DNA of 64,000 nucleotides from Lobosporangium transversale. Its lineage: Eukaryota > Mortierellomycota > Mortierellomycetes > Mortierellales > Mortierellaceae. Numbering within the stretch: the stretch's first letter is position 1; each line of letters starts with the position of its first letter. The notes beneath the pieces were generated by a model. That model saw nothing but the letters and a program-made list of their open reading frames with translations. It was not told where the DNA came from and did not search any database. Below are positions 23,610-42,852 of the stretch, in pieces. The translations under genes were made by a program, and so were the position numbers. Where the stretch lies: NCBI RefSeq assembly GCF_002105155.1, contig NW_019029045.1, forward strand, positions 62,001 to 126,000. Direction: 5' to 3'.

Positions 23610-26600
23610 TATCTTTTTTTAATATTATTGTGAACTAATTCTTTTTTTTTTTTTTTTTTTTTTTTTTTTCTTTGTTTTAGATGCGGCGAGTGGCTGGATC
23701 GTGTTAGCGGACCTTATTGATCTCTCTCGTTCGCTATTTCTTCGCTTGTCAATAAGCTAAGTAAAATCTTGTTGTTGTCCAAGGAGGCGGTAATGAACGA
23801 TGACTGGTCAAACAGAAAGCAAAGTTGAATTGTATCAATGTGACGGCTTTAATGTGCTACGTTACTAAGCTGTGGTATCCAAGCCATGGGAGCTCTACTT
23901 GTCCAGGCCAAAAGGGGTTAACTGACCGACCATTACAAAAAAAAAAGATATTATGAAGCTCATTCTCCGTCTTCAATTTTTTCATGTGCTGTGTTATTTC
24001 TCTCCCCTTGCAAATAGTATTCACAGAGCCTTCACGTTTCAACGGAGTGAGACAGGTTCTAGTGGTGCTTAGTTGTATCTTAAGGCACAATTGAGAATAC
24101 ATTCTGCCGCAAGAATCCCCAAGTCAGAAATCTAGCAAAATGCTATCCTCTTTTTTACTATTAAGTAGACTGCTAGACTTTCATACAAAAGCTGAAGAAG
24201 CTCAGCATAGGCCCTAGCACCATCGAGTCCTCCATGATTCAAGAACTAAAGATGTCACTGATGTATTTGTGTTACAAAAAGGAAATATTTTGTGTTACAA
24301 AAGATACTCCGACACTCAATTGAATGCCATGATCATGTGTCGCTATGCAAACCGGGAATTCCGCTGTGGATAGGGCGGAGAAAGCTGTTTGATCACGTGA
24401 CATAAAAGTATCAAGCTGTTTTTTTTTTTTTTTTTTTTTTTTTTTTTGAAAATAAATAGACGAGTAGACTGTTTGTGGACAAAACAAGTATTAATATTGA
24501 AGAAAGAGCAACAGAATAACCTTTTGGTCATAACTAGCAAGCTGAAATTTTGCGCGATACTTTTTTTTATTATTCTGCATGTTCCAGTGCTAGAACACAT
24601 CAGTGTTTCGACCTCGAGATGTTGTTGACGAGATGAGTCAGGAAAGATGAAAGCAATTAAGATAGAAAAAGCACTTTTTTGTTTGTTTGACCTACAAGCT
24701 TCGAGTAATAGAGTTAATTGCTTGGGTGCAATTGAGGATGTGGTTGGTCAAAGGCCTTGGAAACAAATTAACTAAGTACATTCAATTATGTTGATGATCA
24801 TTAGCCACACTGCACAAACAACGAGCAACTACCAAGGAATTATATATATTGTCAATTTGTTGCTAATTACATCTAACCGCGAGATGGCGAAGAAAATAGG
24901 CGTTTTCAAAGTGTTCTCAATATACAGAAACCTTGACGAAAGGGAATGATAGATCTTCCTAATTTCAATTGATTATTTCGAGTAAACATTATTTAAAACC
25001 ATGGAAGAAATGAACAGCAGCTTCCGTTATGTTCTTCAATGCTTGGGTCCGAAAAAGCGTTACGTGTATATAGCAGTAAGCCGCCGAGCACTGGCCCCTA
25101 TTTGTTTGAGGTATATTAGATCCATCTTTGCATGTTCCTCTTTTCGCGAACAATTACCCAAAAAGTAATTGACACGAGGTAATTTGGCGGCAAATTATGT
25201 TTTGTTGTAAACAAATGCATGATGATATAAAAAACATGGTCGAAGCGAGTTTCCGTAAATAAAATGTGTACTTGAGTTTTTTAACCAAAACCATCTTCCA
25301 ATGAACTAGTTCCTAAGCATATGAGACGTCTGATGTGGCGGCTATGAACTCCTAGAAAAGTGTTAGTGACAGTGATCAGTAGGAATAGGCGGAAAAGTTA
25401 ATCAAAGAATTGCTCAGTGCTCTGGCGTGAAAGCCCATCCATAAAAAGAGAACATTTCTTAGTTCTCATTTATTAACGTAGACCATCTGGTCAAAGGGTT
25501 CGTGACAGCGACAGCAAGACACGACGAAATTAGTGGCAAGGATAATCATGGAAACAAAGCCGTGGACTAAGTTGTCAAGTATATTATTATATGGCGTCTC
25601 GTATACTCCAACCTAACAAAATGAACAAAAGGATTTTGAAAGATTCGCACACATACGACAGCGATGATGGAGGCAGAGTAAGAGAATCATCCTAATTATA
25701 TATAAATATAGCATTACAAAGTATCAAGTACGCTCTCTATGCCAATTATTATTCACCTTCCTTTGTAAGAAAACGACATTCAACCCAATCGTAATCTACT
25801 AAACGTTTTTTTTTACAATATGCTCTACTGATGTATCGGTTCTTAATAGTAAAAAGTCTGAAGAAATTAGCTTGCTATGCTCATGGATCATGTTAGGCTT
25901 ACGATATGATATTACGCAGCCTTTATCCCTACTTCTTTTATATTTTCTCGGCTATTAATTGCACTCGGTTTTACTGCTAAGCATGATACTGAGCATGGTG
26001 AATAAAGATAAATTGAGGTATCGAGTCCAGCGTGACATCAACCGGCTCGTTTCTAATAACAAATATTGAGATAACTAAATCTACCAGAAAGTATGAGAAT
26101 AAAGAAAGGGGATGTACATTTCTCTTGATCATCTGAAGCACTCCAGCATGGTCTCCTGGCTATTTTTTTTTTTTTTTTTTGTTTGGGCAGCATGGTCTTC
26201 TGACGAAGTTGTTCTGTATATACATGTATAATAAAACAGATTGCTCTCATAAAATGATAAAAAAAGAGAGAGCATGCATGGACAGCATTTGAGGTTCCAT
26301 ATTCATTCAAAGTATTCAATATCTACAAATATAACCGCAACAATAACAACAAACAGAAAAGGAGTTGGAAACGATTGCCAGCACGGATATAGGTAGCCAT
26401 GAACAAAAAGATTACCGTTTCGTTGGACTATCCTCTCTCATTCCCCTATAGCAATATGAACACTGCTCAAACTGGCTTCCAATCCAATTCCGGTGCCGCT
26501 GCACGCAAAGGTTAATGGTAAACAAATGATTTAATAGAGATTTAAAGACTAAGTTGAGTCCTCAAGTATAAATGGTTTTTAGACATGGTTAATGGCAAAG

Positions 26601-27469
26601 AACAAGCAATACCCTCTCTTTCTCTCTCTTTTTTTTTTTTTTTTTTTTTTTTTGTTTCTTACTTTCTCTCTGTCATTTTAATCTCTTTCACGCATACATT
26701 TTTTAAACACATTATTCATTCATACACTCGCGCCTTCTTCATCGCCAACGTCCATACCGATCCCACACACTCATCGGTTTGTTCATTACATCGATCTCCA
26801 TGAGCACCTTCTGATTCGTACCCTCTCTCTCACACGCAAACGTTTTCACCCTTTCATACACATCTACGGATACTCACGCTATTCACATACACATTCATTC
26901 TCACACACGGACCTTCCTTTCAATTCTGTGATAATAACCACTCTAACCTGTGCATCGTCTCCTACCCGATATCTTCTTGTTCAATTGTAAGTTTGTGGTG
27001 ATGCTTATAATCATATACGAGCTGTAAAAAAAAAAAAAAAAAAAACAAGGACATCAACAAGAAAAGAAAATCAAGGAAAAGGCATTATGACAGGAACATG
27101 TCAAGCCAGCCTCTTTCTTCTCTCCATCTTTTGCTCCTCTCCTTCTGTCTCTTGCTTCTTCCCTGCGACATTAATTCTGCCTGTGCTTAACGCGTCCAAT
27201 TGGAAGGCTAGAAAAGGGGTTATTCCTAGACAGACATAGAAAGAGAGCGAGAATCGAGAAAATCAAGACATCATCAACTCTCTTTTTATTTTTATAATAG
27301 TTAAACGGTCTGCATTACTTTTCCGCATCCCATCATCCACTAATATTGCTTATCGTGCTTCTCTCTTCACAGCTGCGTTGTGGCTATTACTTTCATCTTA
27401 TCCTTCATCTTTTGTAGCAGTTTTGAGTAGCATTCATTAGTTTCAGTGCGCTCTCTCTGATCCGTGTTC
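23610..27469. other. Intergenic region, 3.9 kb
   Basis: Contains long T runs at about 23641-23669 and 24419-24447, a further run near 26630-26653 and an A run near 27026-27044. A short frame starting at 26457 (MNTAQTGFQSNSGAAARK) ends at a GTTAAT donor-like site and can join in frame to ACATGGTTAATGGC after TTTTAG at about 26582; it may be a 5' leader exon of the downstream gene but I cannot connect it. The stretch 26650-27460 is rich in pyrimidines and CACA/TCTC runs, like a long 5' leader. No RNA gene was recognised. Confidence 0.45.
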
Positions 27470-28359
27470 ATGAATACCACCTCATACACGGATACGCCTC
27501 ATTACCGGCACTCATCTGGAGGAACTTTAACCTCAATCGACTGCGAAGTGGACGAAGAGAGCCCTACCTCTTTCATGGATAACCAGGACGTTGCAGGCTA
27601 TAAGAACGACTCTTCCTCATCTCTTGGATACCCACATGACGCTGCCGTACATCAGCTTCAAACATCACCATCACACATGCATCAGCCACATCATCTACAA
27701 CAACAGCAACACTCTTTTTCCAACTCAAGCCAACCCCTGTCCGGCTTCGCCACGCCACAAAGTTCACCTTTGTCCCTGGGTAGCAACCACCGGCGCAATG
27801 ACAATGATTCTAATTCATATCAGTATAGTAGTGGAAGCGAGGAGGGTCATGAACCATATATGTCATACGAGTCTACATCGCTAGATGATCTACCACATTC
27901 AAGCGCGTATCGTGTTCGACGGGATTCTGGATTGCCGCCCATCAAAATGACAGCTGCCAAGAGGCTTCCTCCATTCAATGCGAATTTGTCATCCATTCCA
28001 GCAGAGTCCCAGATCGTAGAAGAGGAGGAAGAGGGAGATGAAGATAGCCAGGGCGAGCATGGGAGAGAGTTTAGTAGCCTCAATCACGAGGGCGGGGGCG
28101 AGAGCATACCGCTCCATGACGACAGGCAACAGTCCATGCAGATGCGAGATCGGAATTTGGACACTAGGCACTTGAGCAATGTGTCGAGGACCATGTCAAA
28201 ACAAAGGTGAGATACCATTGGTATTTGTTTACCATTGCTTCTATTGTTTACCTCATGATCGGTCATGTCATCCATGAGCACTCTATCGGCAGGCGAGCAT
28301 TGGGTGGCATGGAGGTGTTATGTGTTATCTCTCAAAAGAAAGATGGCTCTTGTCTATAG
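27470..28359 (+). CDS. Low-complexity hypothetical protein, possibly nuclear
   Basis: An open frame of 737 nt (27470-28206) ends at an AG|GTGAGA donor; the acceptor GGCAG at 28288-28292 restores frame and gives a stop at 28357-28359, 267 residues in all. Without splicing it would stop at 28210. The product is rich in Ser, His, Gln and Asn (HQPHHLQQQQHSF), with an acidic stretch EEEEEGDEDSQGE, and DSGLPPIKMTAAKRLPPF as its most conserved-looking part. No domain is recognised. The start is the first in-frame ATG. The long pyrimidine-rich region upstream suggests a long 5' UTR or additional 5' exons. Codon quality supports coding; the second exon is the least certain part. Confidence 0.55.
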
Positions 28360-28992
28360 TCAGCTGTCCATTCCATCCCAGCTGAACCACAACAGTTAAA
28401 AAAAAAATGCATCATTATTATCATCAAGAGTGAACATCTAAAACGCGGGCAGGGGTTATGGCAGGCATGGGGAGAGACAATCAATCAAAAACAGCATTGA
28501 TGACAGAGCGACGACGACAACAATAATATCAACACAAAATAAGCAAAATAAGCTGATCCAGGCATTCAGGCATTGGTGCCTTTTTTTTGTCCTATCCGGA
28601 AAGAGATGATGGGTTTTCACTCCCGGCGAGTATTTTCAGTCTAGAATGCATGAATTACCGTCAACAGACTGATTGCTACCCCACTTCCGCTGGTATATTT
28701 TACCATTACACCTTTAATGGCTGCGATTTTTTTTTTTTCTTTTATCTGCATGCAGGCTTGTTAGAACCCTCGTTTACTTCTTAGCACTGCACGCATGCCA
28801 ATATGCATTTTTTCGTGTGGTGGTTCATCCCATTGGGGTGGTCCATAATTGCGAGACCTTTTTTTATTTTTTTGTTTTTCCCGCCGATCCCTAAAATTTT
28901 CCCGCCTTTTCCGTACATGCTGCATTGACAGACACTTGCATTGACATATAAATTGGTTAGATACTGACGTCTCGTCCCGTTTTTTTTGTGGA
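28360..28992 (+). other. Intergenic/promoter region of the coiled-coil gene
   Basis: AT-rich with a T-rich block at 28855-28880 and the two E2F-like sites listed separately. One short frame (28587-28784) has no support. Confidence 0.5.
28877..28905 (+). promoter_or_regulatory. Pair of E2F-like TTTCCCGC sites
   Basis: Two identical TTTCCCGCC words at 28877 and 28898, 21 bp apart (two helical turns), 88-116 bp before the ATG of the coiled-coil protein. TTTCCCGC is a textbook E2F/DP site, and early-diverging fungi are known to keep E2F alongside SBF/MBF. This suggests cell-cycle-regulated transcription; binding is inferred. Confidence 0.45.
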
Positions 28993-31900
28993 ATGGAACT
29001 TAATTCGTCTAGCCTGACCGACCAGTCTTCAAATCGGTCTTTTCATCCATTTCCATCCCCTCCAGCAAGGGCTGTGCCCATAGCAGCATCTTTAAAATCA
29101 TCCTCTACTTCGTCTGCAATTCCACCATTCATCCAGCAAAAGCCTCAGACAGTTCGCCCAACTGAACCTGATCGCGGGCCAGCGGATCTGAGCAATCCCA
29201 GTATGGCCTTAGCCGAGGCTCTTATCGCGGCCAGATCTAAAGCTGAAGGCAAGGCCAAGGCTCAACAACAAAGCAATAACTTAAATGAGAATATAAAAAA
29301 GCAGGCACACTCCGCTAATTCAGGTGCAAGTGGACATTCTCCAGGAAATCAAATCAGGATCCCTGTCCCGGATCTCTCACCTTCCTTGCGTGGATATTCT
29401 TCTTCCCATGCTGGCCGCCCACAGGAGCTAGGAAGGAATCCAGATGGGTTGCTTTACACCCGCCGGACATCTTTCACACTCTCCCCAACGTCATCCAATC
29501 CAGAGCTGGCTGAATCACAAACAGATAGTCATTCTGGTTCTTATGGGACTCCACGCCCGAATATCCATGGCAGTCGCTCAAATCAGCAAAGCCCCTCAGG
29601 ACCAGCTAAATATACTAGTAATGGAAACCGTGCTGTTGGACCCAGCGTATCATCCACTGTATCCAGGTTTTCAGATGATTACCAGCAACAGTCGCGACAT
29701 CCAGCCTCTCAGCATTACAGAGAACCAAGTCACCTCGGGACCTCCTACGATTCCAGTAGCTCTGTACAACATCAAGATGGAGATATCTACTCAAGGTTCG
29801 CTTTCCCAGGAAGAGGTTTGGATCAAGAGTCCGTACCAAGCCAAGACTACGTCGAAACTGCTGAGGGGTCTCATCGTTTAGGAGAAATCTCGAATCTCCG
29901 CCGGGAATACATCAATCCTCGTCGTTATAGATCATCTTTGGATTCAGATTCTCAAAGCTACTCTGACAAGCAGCAAAAGCCATCCAAGAAGTCGCTTCAA
30001 AAGCAGCGTATGCAGGAGAATCATATGAATGGAAGATCTGTCCCTATGGAATCATCCACTGCCAATGGACATCCAGCTTCGTCGTCTTCTCATTCACTAG
30101 GCCTTTCTGAGGACCTCCAGGATCAACTGACCACTGAGGCCGAGTACATTATGAATAGGAACACAGAATTGTTGAGAATTCTCAGCATCCGGGATGAGGA
30201 GATTCAAACACTACAGCAGGAACTTCAACATACGCTCAAAATCATGCATGAGTATGAGGACGATTTGATGGCAATGCACACAGCAGCTGCTAAACCATAC
30301 GAGAGTTACCACCAAACGTTAGATCAGATTGGCCACGAAATGACGCAACAGGAGGCCCTTTTACAGGGATATCAGCAAGAAAATGAAAAGTTGACTGCTC
30401 AACTGAAGTCTTCGGTTGAACTCCGTCAAGAGGCGGAGAAGCGGCACCTGCAGACCGTTGAAAGACTTAAGAGTGAGATGGCTCAGCTTAGATCCGAACT
30501 AGATAATTCTGATCAGGAAAAGTATGGTAATGCAGACTTAAGATTGCTGCTCAAACAATCGCAGGAAAGTCACGAGAGAACCAAAAAGAATATGAAGGAC
30601 AAGGAGGAGGAATTTAATGCTGAAATTAATGATATAAAGGAACGACTAAAGATGACAGAACGAGTTCTAGAAGAGGAACGGAAAGCAAAAATCGAAGATA
30701 TGCAGAAACTCGAACGCGAGATCCAGGATTTCCGTGCTGGGTATGGCGGTATGCTTGCTCAGTTAGAATCACTTGGACCCCACCATCGTGGATCCTCCCA
30801 TTCCAAGCACAGATCGTCCTCATCATCTGCAGATGGCCAAGCGGATACCACTGTTGACATGGAGTTGGACAAAGACATTAGCCTTATCACGACTACCTTG
30901 ATGAAGGACCTCACAAAGCCTTCTGTGGCAACAAAGTCAACCACGCCGTCTCCCCCACTTTCGGACACTCAACAGCAGAAGACCCCCAAACATAAGCTTT
31001 TGGACCAAAAATTAACTTCAACAGAGACTTTAACAACAGCCAACATGGCAGACAGCAATGAGCTAGATAAGATGGATTTGGAACAAAGAATCAGTAAATT
31101 TGAATCGGATGTTCGCCAAAGCCTACAGCGTACTACTTCCATCGAAAGTTTTATCAGTGTCCGATCTTCTACAGGGACAGTCATTCCGGTGTCATCCCAT
31201 ACTAATGCTAAAAGCCATCACCAGCATCATAACGGAAGTTCTCGCGAAGATTTACGACTATCTGCGCTCAGTGAAGAGCACAAGCTTGCAAATAAACTTC
31301 GGGATCGTATCAACGCTCTGAACGTTGAAAACAAGCGCCTTCACACGGAATTATCCTCGCTCTCACTAGCTATGCGTCAGCAGCAAGCAGAAAGACAACG
31401 CCGAGTTGCTCAACTGGAGGAGCTTTTAGATATGCACGAGAATATGGCGAATCAAAAGCTGGATGACTCTAACACGGATGAAGGTCAGACTAGAATTCGC
31501 AAGGTGATCCAGGGTTTGCTGATCAGGATACGAACCAAAGAGGCTGAGGCAGAGTTCTATCATAATGCATACTTGGACAAAGTTTTAGAGCTTGATCAAA
31601 TGGCGCTTGCTAATGGCAAGAGCCATATTATGGAGAGCATTCATGAGGAAGATCAGTCACAAGCTGTGGTAGATGGCCTCTCTATTGCTGCTCCTTCAGC
31701 CAATAATGCCATTGAGGCTCTCGAGGCTCGTGTGAAGGAATTAGAGAGACTGAATAAGGAGACAGCGTTCCGCCTGGCAGCAGAGCAAAGACGAGCGCAG
31801 GCGGCAGAGATCGAGAATACAACATTGATACGTGAAAAGCTGACATTAGCACGGTTGTTGGAAGATCAAGTCGATCAACTCCAGTCGAAGCTCAGCGCAG

Positions 31901-32646
31901 CTGAAATCGCCAAAGCAAAACTTCAGGACGAGAATACAGCCTTACGTCAACAAGGCGTTAAAGACCAGCAACAACAGCACCGACTTTCACAAAGTGGAGA
32001 TAGCCTAGATGGTGGAAGCAATAGCTCCAGTGCTGAATCGATGGCCATAATGCGCACGCGAATGCTTTCGTTGACAAGGCAACGTGATCAGCTACGTGAG
32101 CAGCTCCAGGAAGCCTTTGATATCCAGCTGACAATGCAGGACCGCTCAGCCGGCGGAGTACCAGAGTGGTCCGTTGACGATTTCAAGAGGCTTGAGAAGG
32201 CCTTAGAGGAGAAGTCCTCAGAGCTGAGTGTTTGGAAGGATCGTGCAATTGCCCTTGAGAAGGTGGTAGAACGTATTCGTATGATTAAGGACAAGCCTGA
32301 ACCAACTGGATTGACTCTGGAAAGGACTTCAACTCGAGATAGTGATTCTGCAATAAGTGCATCATCAGCAAGTGGTCGGCATCATACTTTAGAGGAACTG
32401 GACCAAGTGGTACTGCGACTTGAGCAGCGACTTGAAAGGCGTGATCAAGAACTTCAGGAGGTCGTGTTAGAGGCCAAACGTCAGACAGATCAGCGATTGG
32501 AAGCCTGGAAAGCCAAATGGGTCCAAGTGGTACAACGCAAAAATGCAGAGATCCACCGATTCCAAGTGGAGCTTGAGTCGTTGATGGCTGCTGTCGATCG
32601 TGACCGCGCCAGGATGGCAGCTTCGATGAAGAAAGAACAAGTCTGA
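28993..32646 (+). CDS. Large coiled-coil protein, possibly centrosomal/spindle-pole (CEP162-like C terminus)
   Basis: A single uninterrupted exon of 1217 codons. Residues 1-370 are Ser/Pro/Gln-rich and disordered-looking. From about residue 380 to the end heptad-rich helices dominate, broken by disordered Ser/Thr-rich linkers near 600-700 (HHRGSSHSKHRSSSSS) and 1100. Helical blocks include AEYIMNRNTELLRILSIRDE, ELQHTLKIMHEYEDDL, NKLRDRINALNVENKRLHTE and ELERLNKETAFRLAAEQRRA. The C terminus has LEAWKAKWVQVVQRKNAEIH followed by RFQVELESLM, which to me resembles the end of CEP162-type centrosomal proteins (a Trp-Lys then E-x-x-RF-x-x-EL pattern); this is a weak family call from memory. An alternative is a microtubule-organising or polarity scaffold without orthology. 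No membrane segment or enzyme motif is present. Two E2F-like sites sit just upstream. Confidence 0.85.
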   Translation: MELNSSSLTDQSSNRSFHPFPSPPARAVPIAASLKSSSTSSAIPPFIQQKPQTVRPTEPDRGPADLSNPSMALAEALIAARSKAEGKAKAQQQSNNLNENIKKQAHSANSGASGHSPGNQIRIPVPDLSPSLRGYSSSHAGRPQELGRNPDGLLYTRRTSFTLSPTSSNPELAESQTDSHSGSYGTPRPNIHGSRSNQQSPSGPAKYTSNGNRAVGPSVSSTVSRFSDDYQQQSRHPASQHYREPSHLGTSYDSSSSVQHQDGDIYSRFAFPGRGLDQESVPSQDYVETAEGSHRLGEISNLRREYINPRRYRSSLDSDSQSYSDKQQKPSKKSLQKQRMQENHMNGRSVPMESSTANGHPASSSSHSLGLSEDLQDQLTTEAEYIMNRNTELLRILSIRDEEIQTLQQELQHTLKIMHEYEDDLMAMHTAAAKPYESYHQTLDQIGHEMTQQEALLQGYQQENEKLTAQLKSSVELRQEAEKRHLQTVERLKSEMAQLRSELDNSDQEKYGNADLRLLLKQSQESHERTKKNMKDKEEEFNAEINDIKERLKMTERVLEEERKAKIEDMQKLEREIQDFRAGYGGMLAQLESLGPHHRGSSHSKHRSSSSSADGQADTTVDMELDKDISLITTTLMKDLTKPSVATKSTTPSPPLSDTQQQKTPKHKLLDQKLTSTETLTTANMADSNELDKMDLEQRISKFESDVRQSLQRTTSIESFISVRSSTGTVIPVSSHTNAKSHHQHHNGSSREDLRLSALSEEHKLANKLRDRINALNVENKRLHTELSSLSLAMRQQQAERQRRVAQLEELLDMHENMANQKLDDSNTDEGQTRIRKVIQGLLIRIRTKEAEAEFYHNAYLDKVLELDQMALANGKSHIMESIHEEDQSQAVVDGLSIAAPSANNAIEALEARVKELERLNKETAFRLAAEQRRAQAAEIENTTLIREKLTLARLLEDQVDQLQSKLSAAEIAKAKLQDENTALRQQGVKDQQQQHRLSQSGDSLDGGSNSSSAESMAIMRTRMLSLTRQRDQLREQLQEAFDIQLTMQDRSAGGVPEWSVDDFKRLEKALEEKSSELSVWKDRAIALEKVVERIRMIKDKPEPTGLTLERTSTRDSDSAISASSASGRHHTLEELDQVVLRLEQRLERRDQELQEVVLEAKRQTDQRLEAWKAKWVQVVQRKNAEIHRFQVELESLMAAVDRDRARMAASMKKEQV

Positions 32647-34397
32647 AAAGATTTTTAACCCTTCCATTATTATGTCATTTTATTACTATTTATCTTTATA
32701 ATTTTTATTTTGTTACCTTTCGTGATGAAATTCAACCCATATTTATATTTATCCTAATAATTGTTCATTATACCCCATTATCTGTAGAAAACCAAAAGTT
32801 GAAAAAAAAAAAAAAAAGAAAAGCACTTTGTTGTTTTTGTACATCAATCCTATTCAATTTCGTTGTGTTTGTCTTTATCCTTGTCTTTTTTTTTTTTTTT
32901 TTTTTTTTTTTGTTTTTACCTCGCAAAAGCCTATTCACTATCAAATAATAAAATAAGACAACTATTGTAAATATTGACGAGCATCTCTTCTAAGCGATAT
33001 TCATACGTGTCTCAATCACTTCTCGTTCCGATATGTTAGCAGTTTTTTGCTCCTCTACCTCTTCTATCCAGGAAGGAAAATAGAAAGAAATAATGCCTCT
33101 CCTGCGCTCTTCTCTTTCTTCTTTATTGACTTTCATTTCAGTTTCTCTCATCCTTCGTTTGTTAATTTGCCATTCTTGATCATCCGTAGTTCCAAAGTCT
33201 GACAAATAAAAGAATTTTGACAGTCGCATTTGCTACATCGTTGTTTTTATTTTTGTTTTGTTAGAACATATTCAGTTGCCTTTTTTTTTTGCTCATCTCT
33301 ACGCATTCCAGACCATTCTGTCGATGGATGAGATTCCACGTCAGTTTTGTCTGTATTTATCATATTTATAAATTTGAATTATTTATTCAAAGCAGAAGCC
33401 GGACAAGTAAGACAAAAACTTCGAGCTACTGACATCAACAGTAGTTGTTGTTGTCCTGGTAAGTACCATTCTTTCCTGGTTTAAGAATCCTACCTGCAAA
33501 GGGTGAGTCAAGGATCAGGAAGAAGATAGATAAATTTGTGAATTGTTTCTGATGAAGAATCTGTTGCAGGATGAATGAATCTGTGACCATGTGGTTGGAG
33601 AATAAAAAAAAAGAGAAGAAGGGAAGAGGATGAAAGAAGCAACATTGAGAAAGTGTTTTGAGCAAGAGGGAAGGGATTGAAATAGAAGAACAGAAAAAAG
33701 AAGTCAAGGAGTCTGATCAAAGAAGTATCGCATACATGTTGACAAGAATAAGAGACACAATGTGTGTATATTTTGACTGCAGGGCAGATTGAAAATGAAT
33801 AGGCAGCACAGAACAGCAGTGGCGGTGCCATTGAAACTGTTGTCAACAGAGACAGAGATGGACTTGATTCGCTAACGGTCCAATCCCAGATGCTCTCACT
33901 AACTGTCAATGTCTGGCTCTCACTTGCTTTGGACTGGAATCCATCTCTGTTTGATATGTGTTAAATGTGATGTGATGTAAAATGTGTGGGTGTGATTTAG
34001 TCCGATGGGAAGGGGGCATATGGTTTGCTGCTCTTTCTTTTTTCTTTTCTCTTCCCTCTCTTTTTTTTTGTCTTTTTCCCTGCCTGTCAGATCTGAGCTG
34101 AATGATTAATTAAGATTGATTCCACGTTTTACTGATCCTACTGTCATTCACTCACTCAAACTTCACTCCACTCCTCGTCATCCTCTTTCCCTCCTTTTTG
34201 ACATTCTCTCTCCCCCTCTTCGACATTCTCTCCCTCTCTCTCCTCCTCTCTCTCACGTTATCTACTTCAGCCACTCTGTCTCTGACCTTCGTCTACCTAG
34301 TCCCCTAATCGTGTAACTCAGTCAGCAGTCGAGATAGTTTGGTCTGAATACTTGCACTGTCGCCAGACAGACCAGCCACGGCATTAGTGTCACGATC
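32647..34397. other. Intergenic region between coiled-coil and remodeler genes
   Basis: Holds the coiled-coil gene's 3' end, a T run near 32888-32911, and CT-rich DNA (34020-34310) that looks like the promoter and 5' leader of the remodeler. Frames at 33435-33909 and 34116-34316 are low-complexity Ser/Phe/Leu translations without support. Confidence 0.5.

Positions 34398-42852
<8,455 letters not shown>

Noticed and set aside
28207-28992. Splicing of the 27.5-kb frame directly into the coiled-coil gene at GTTAG (28956-28960)
   Set aside because: The donor leaves two bases and the acceptor exon also supplies two; the joined frame meets a TGA at once.
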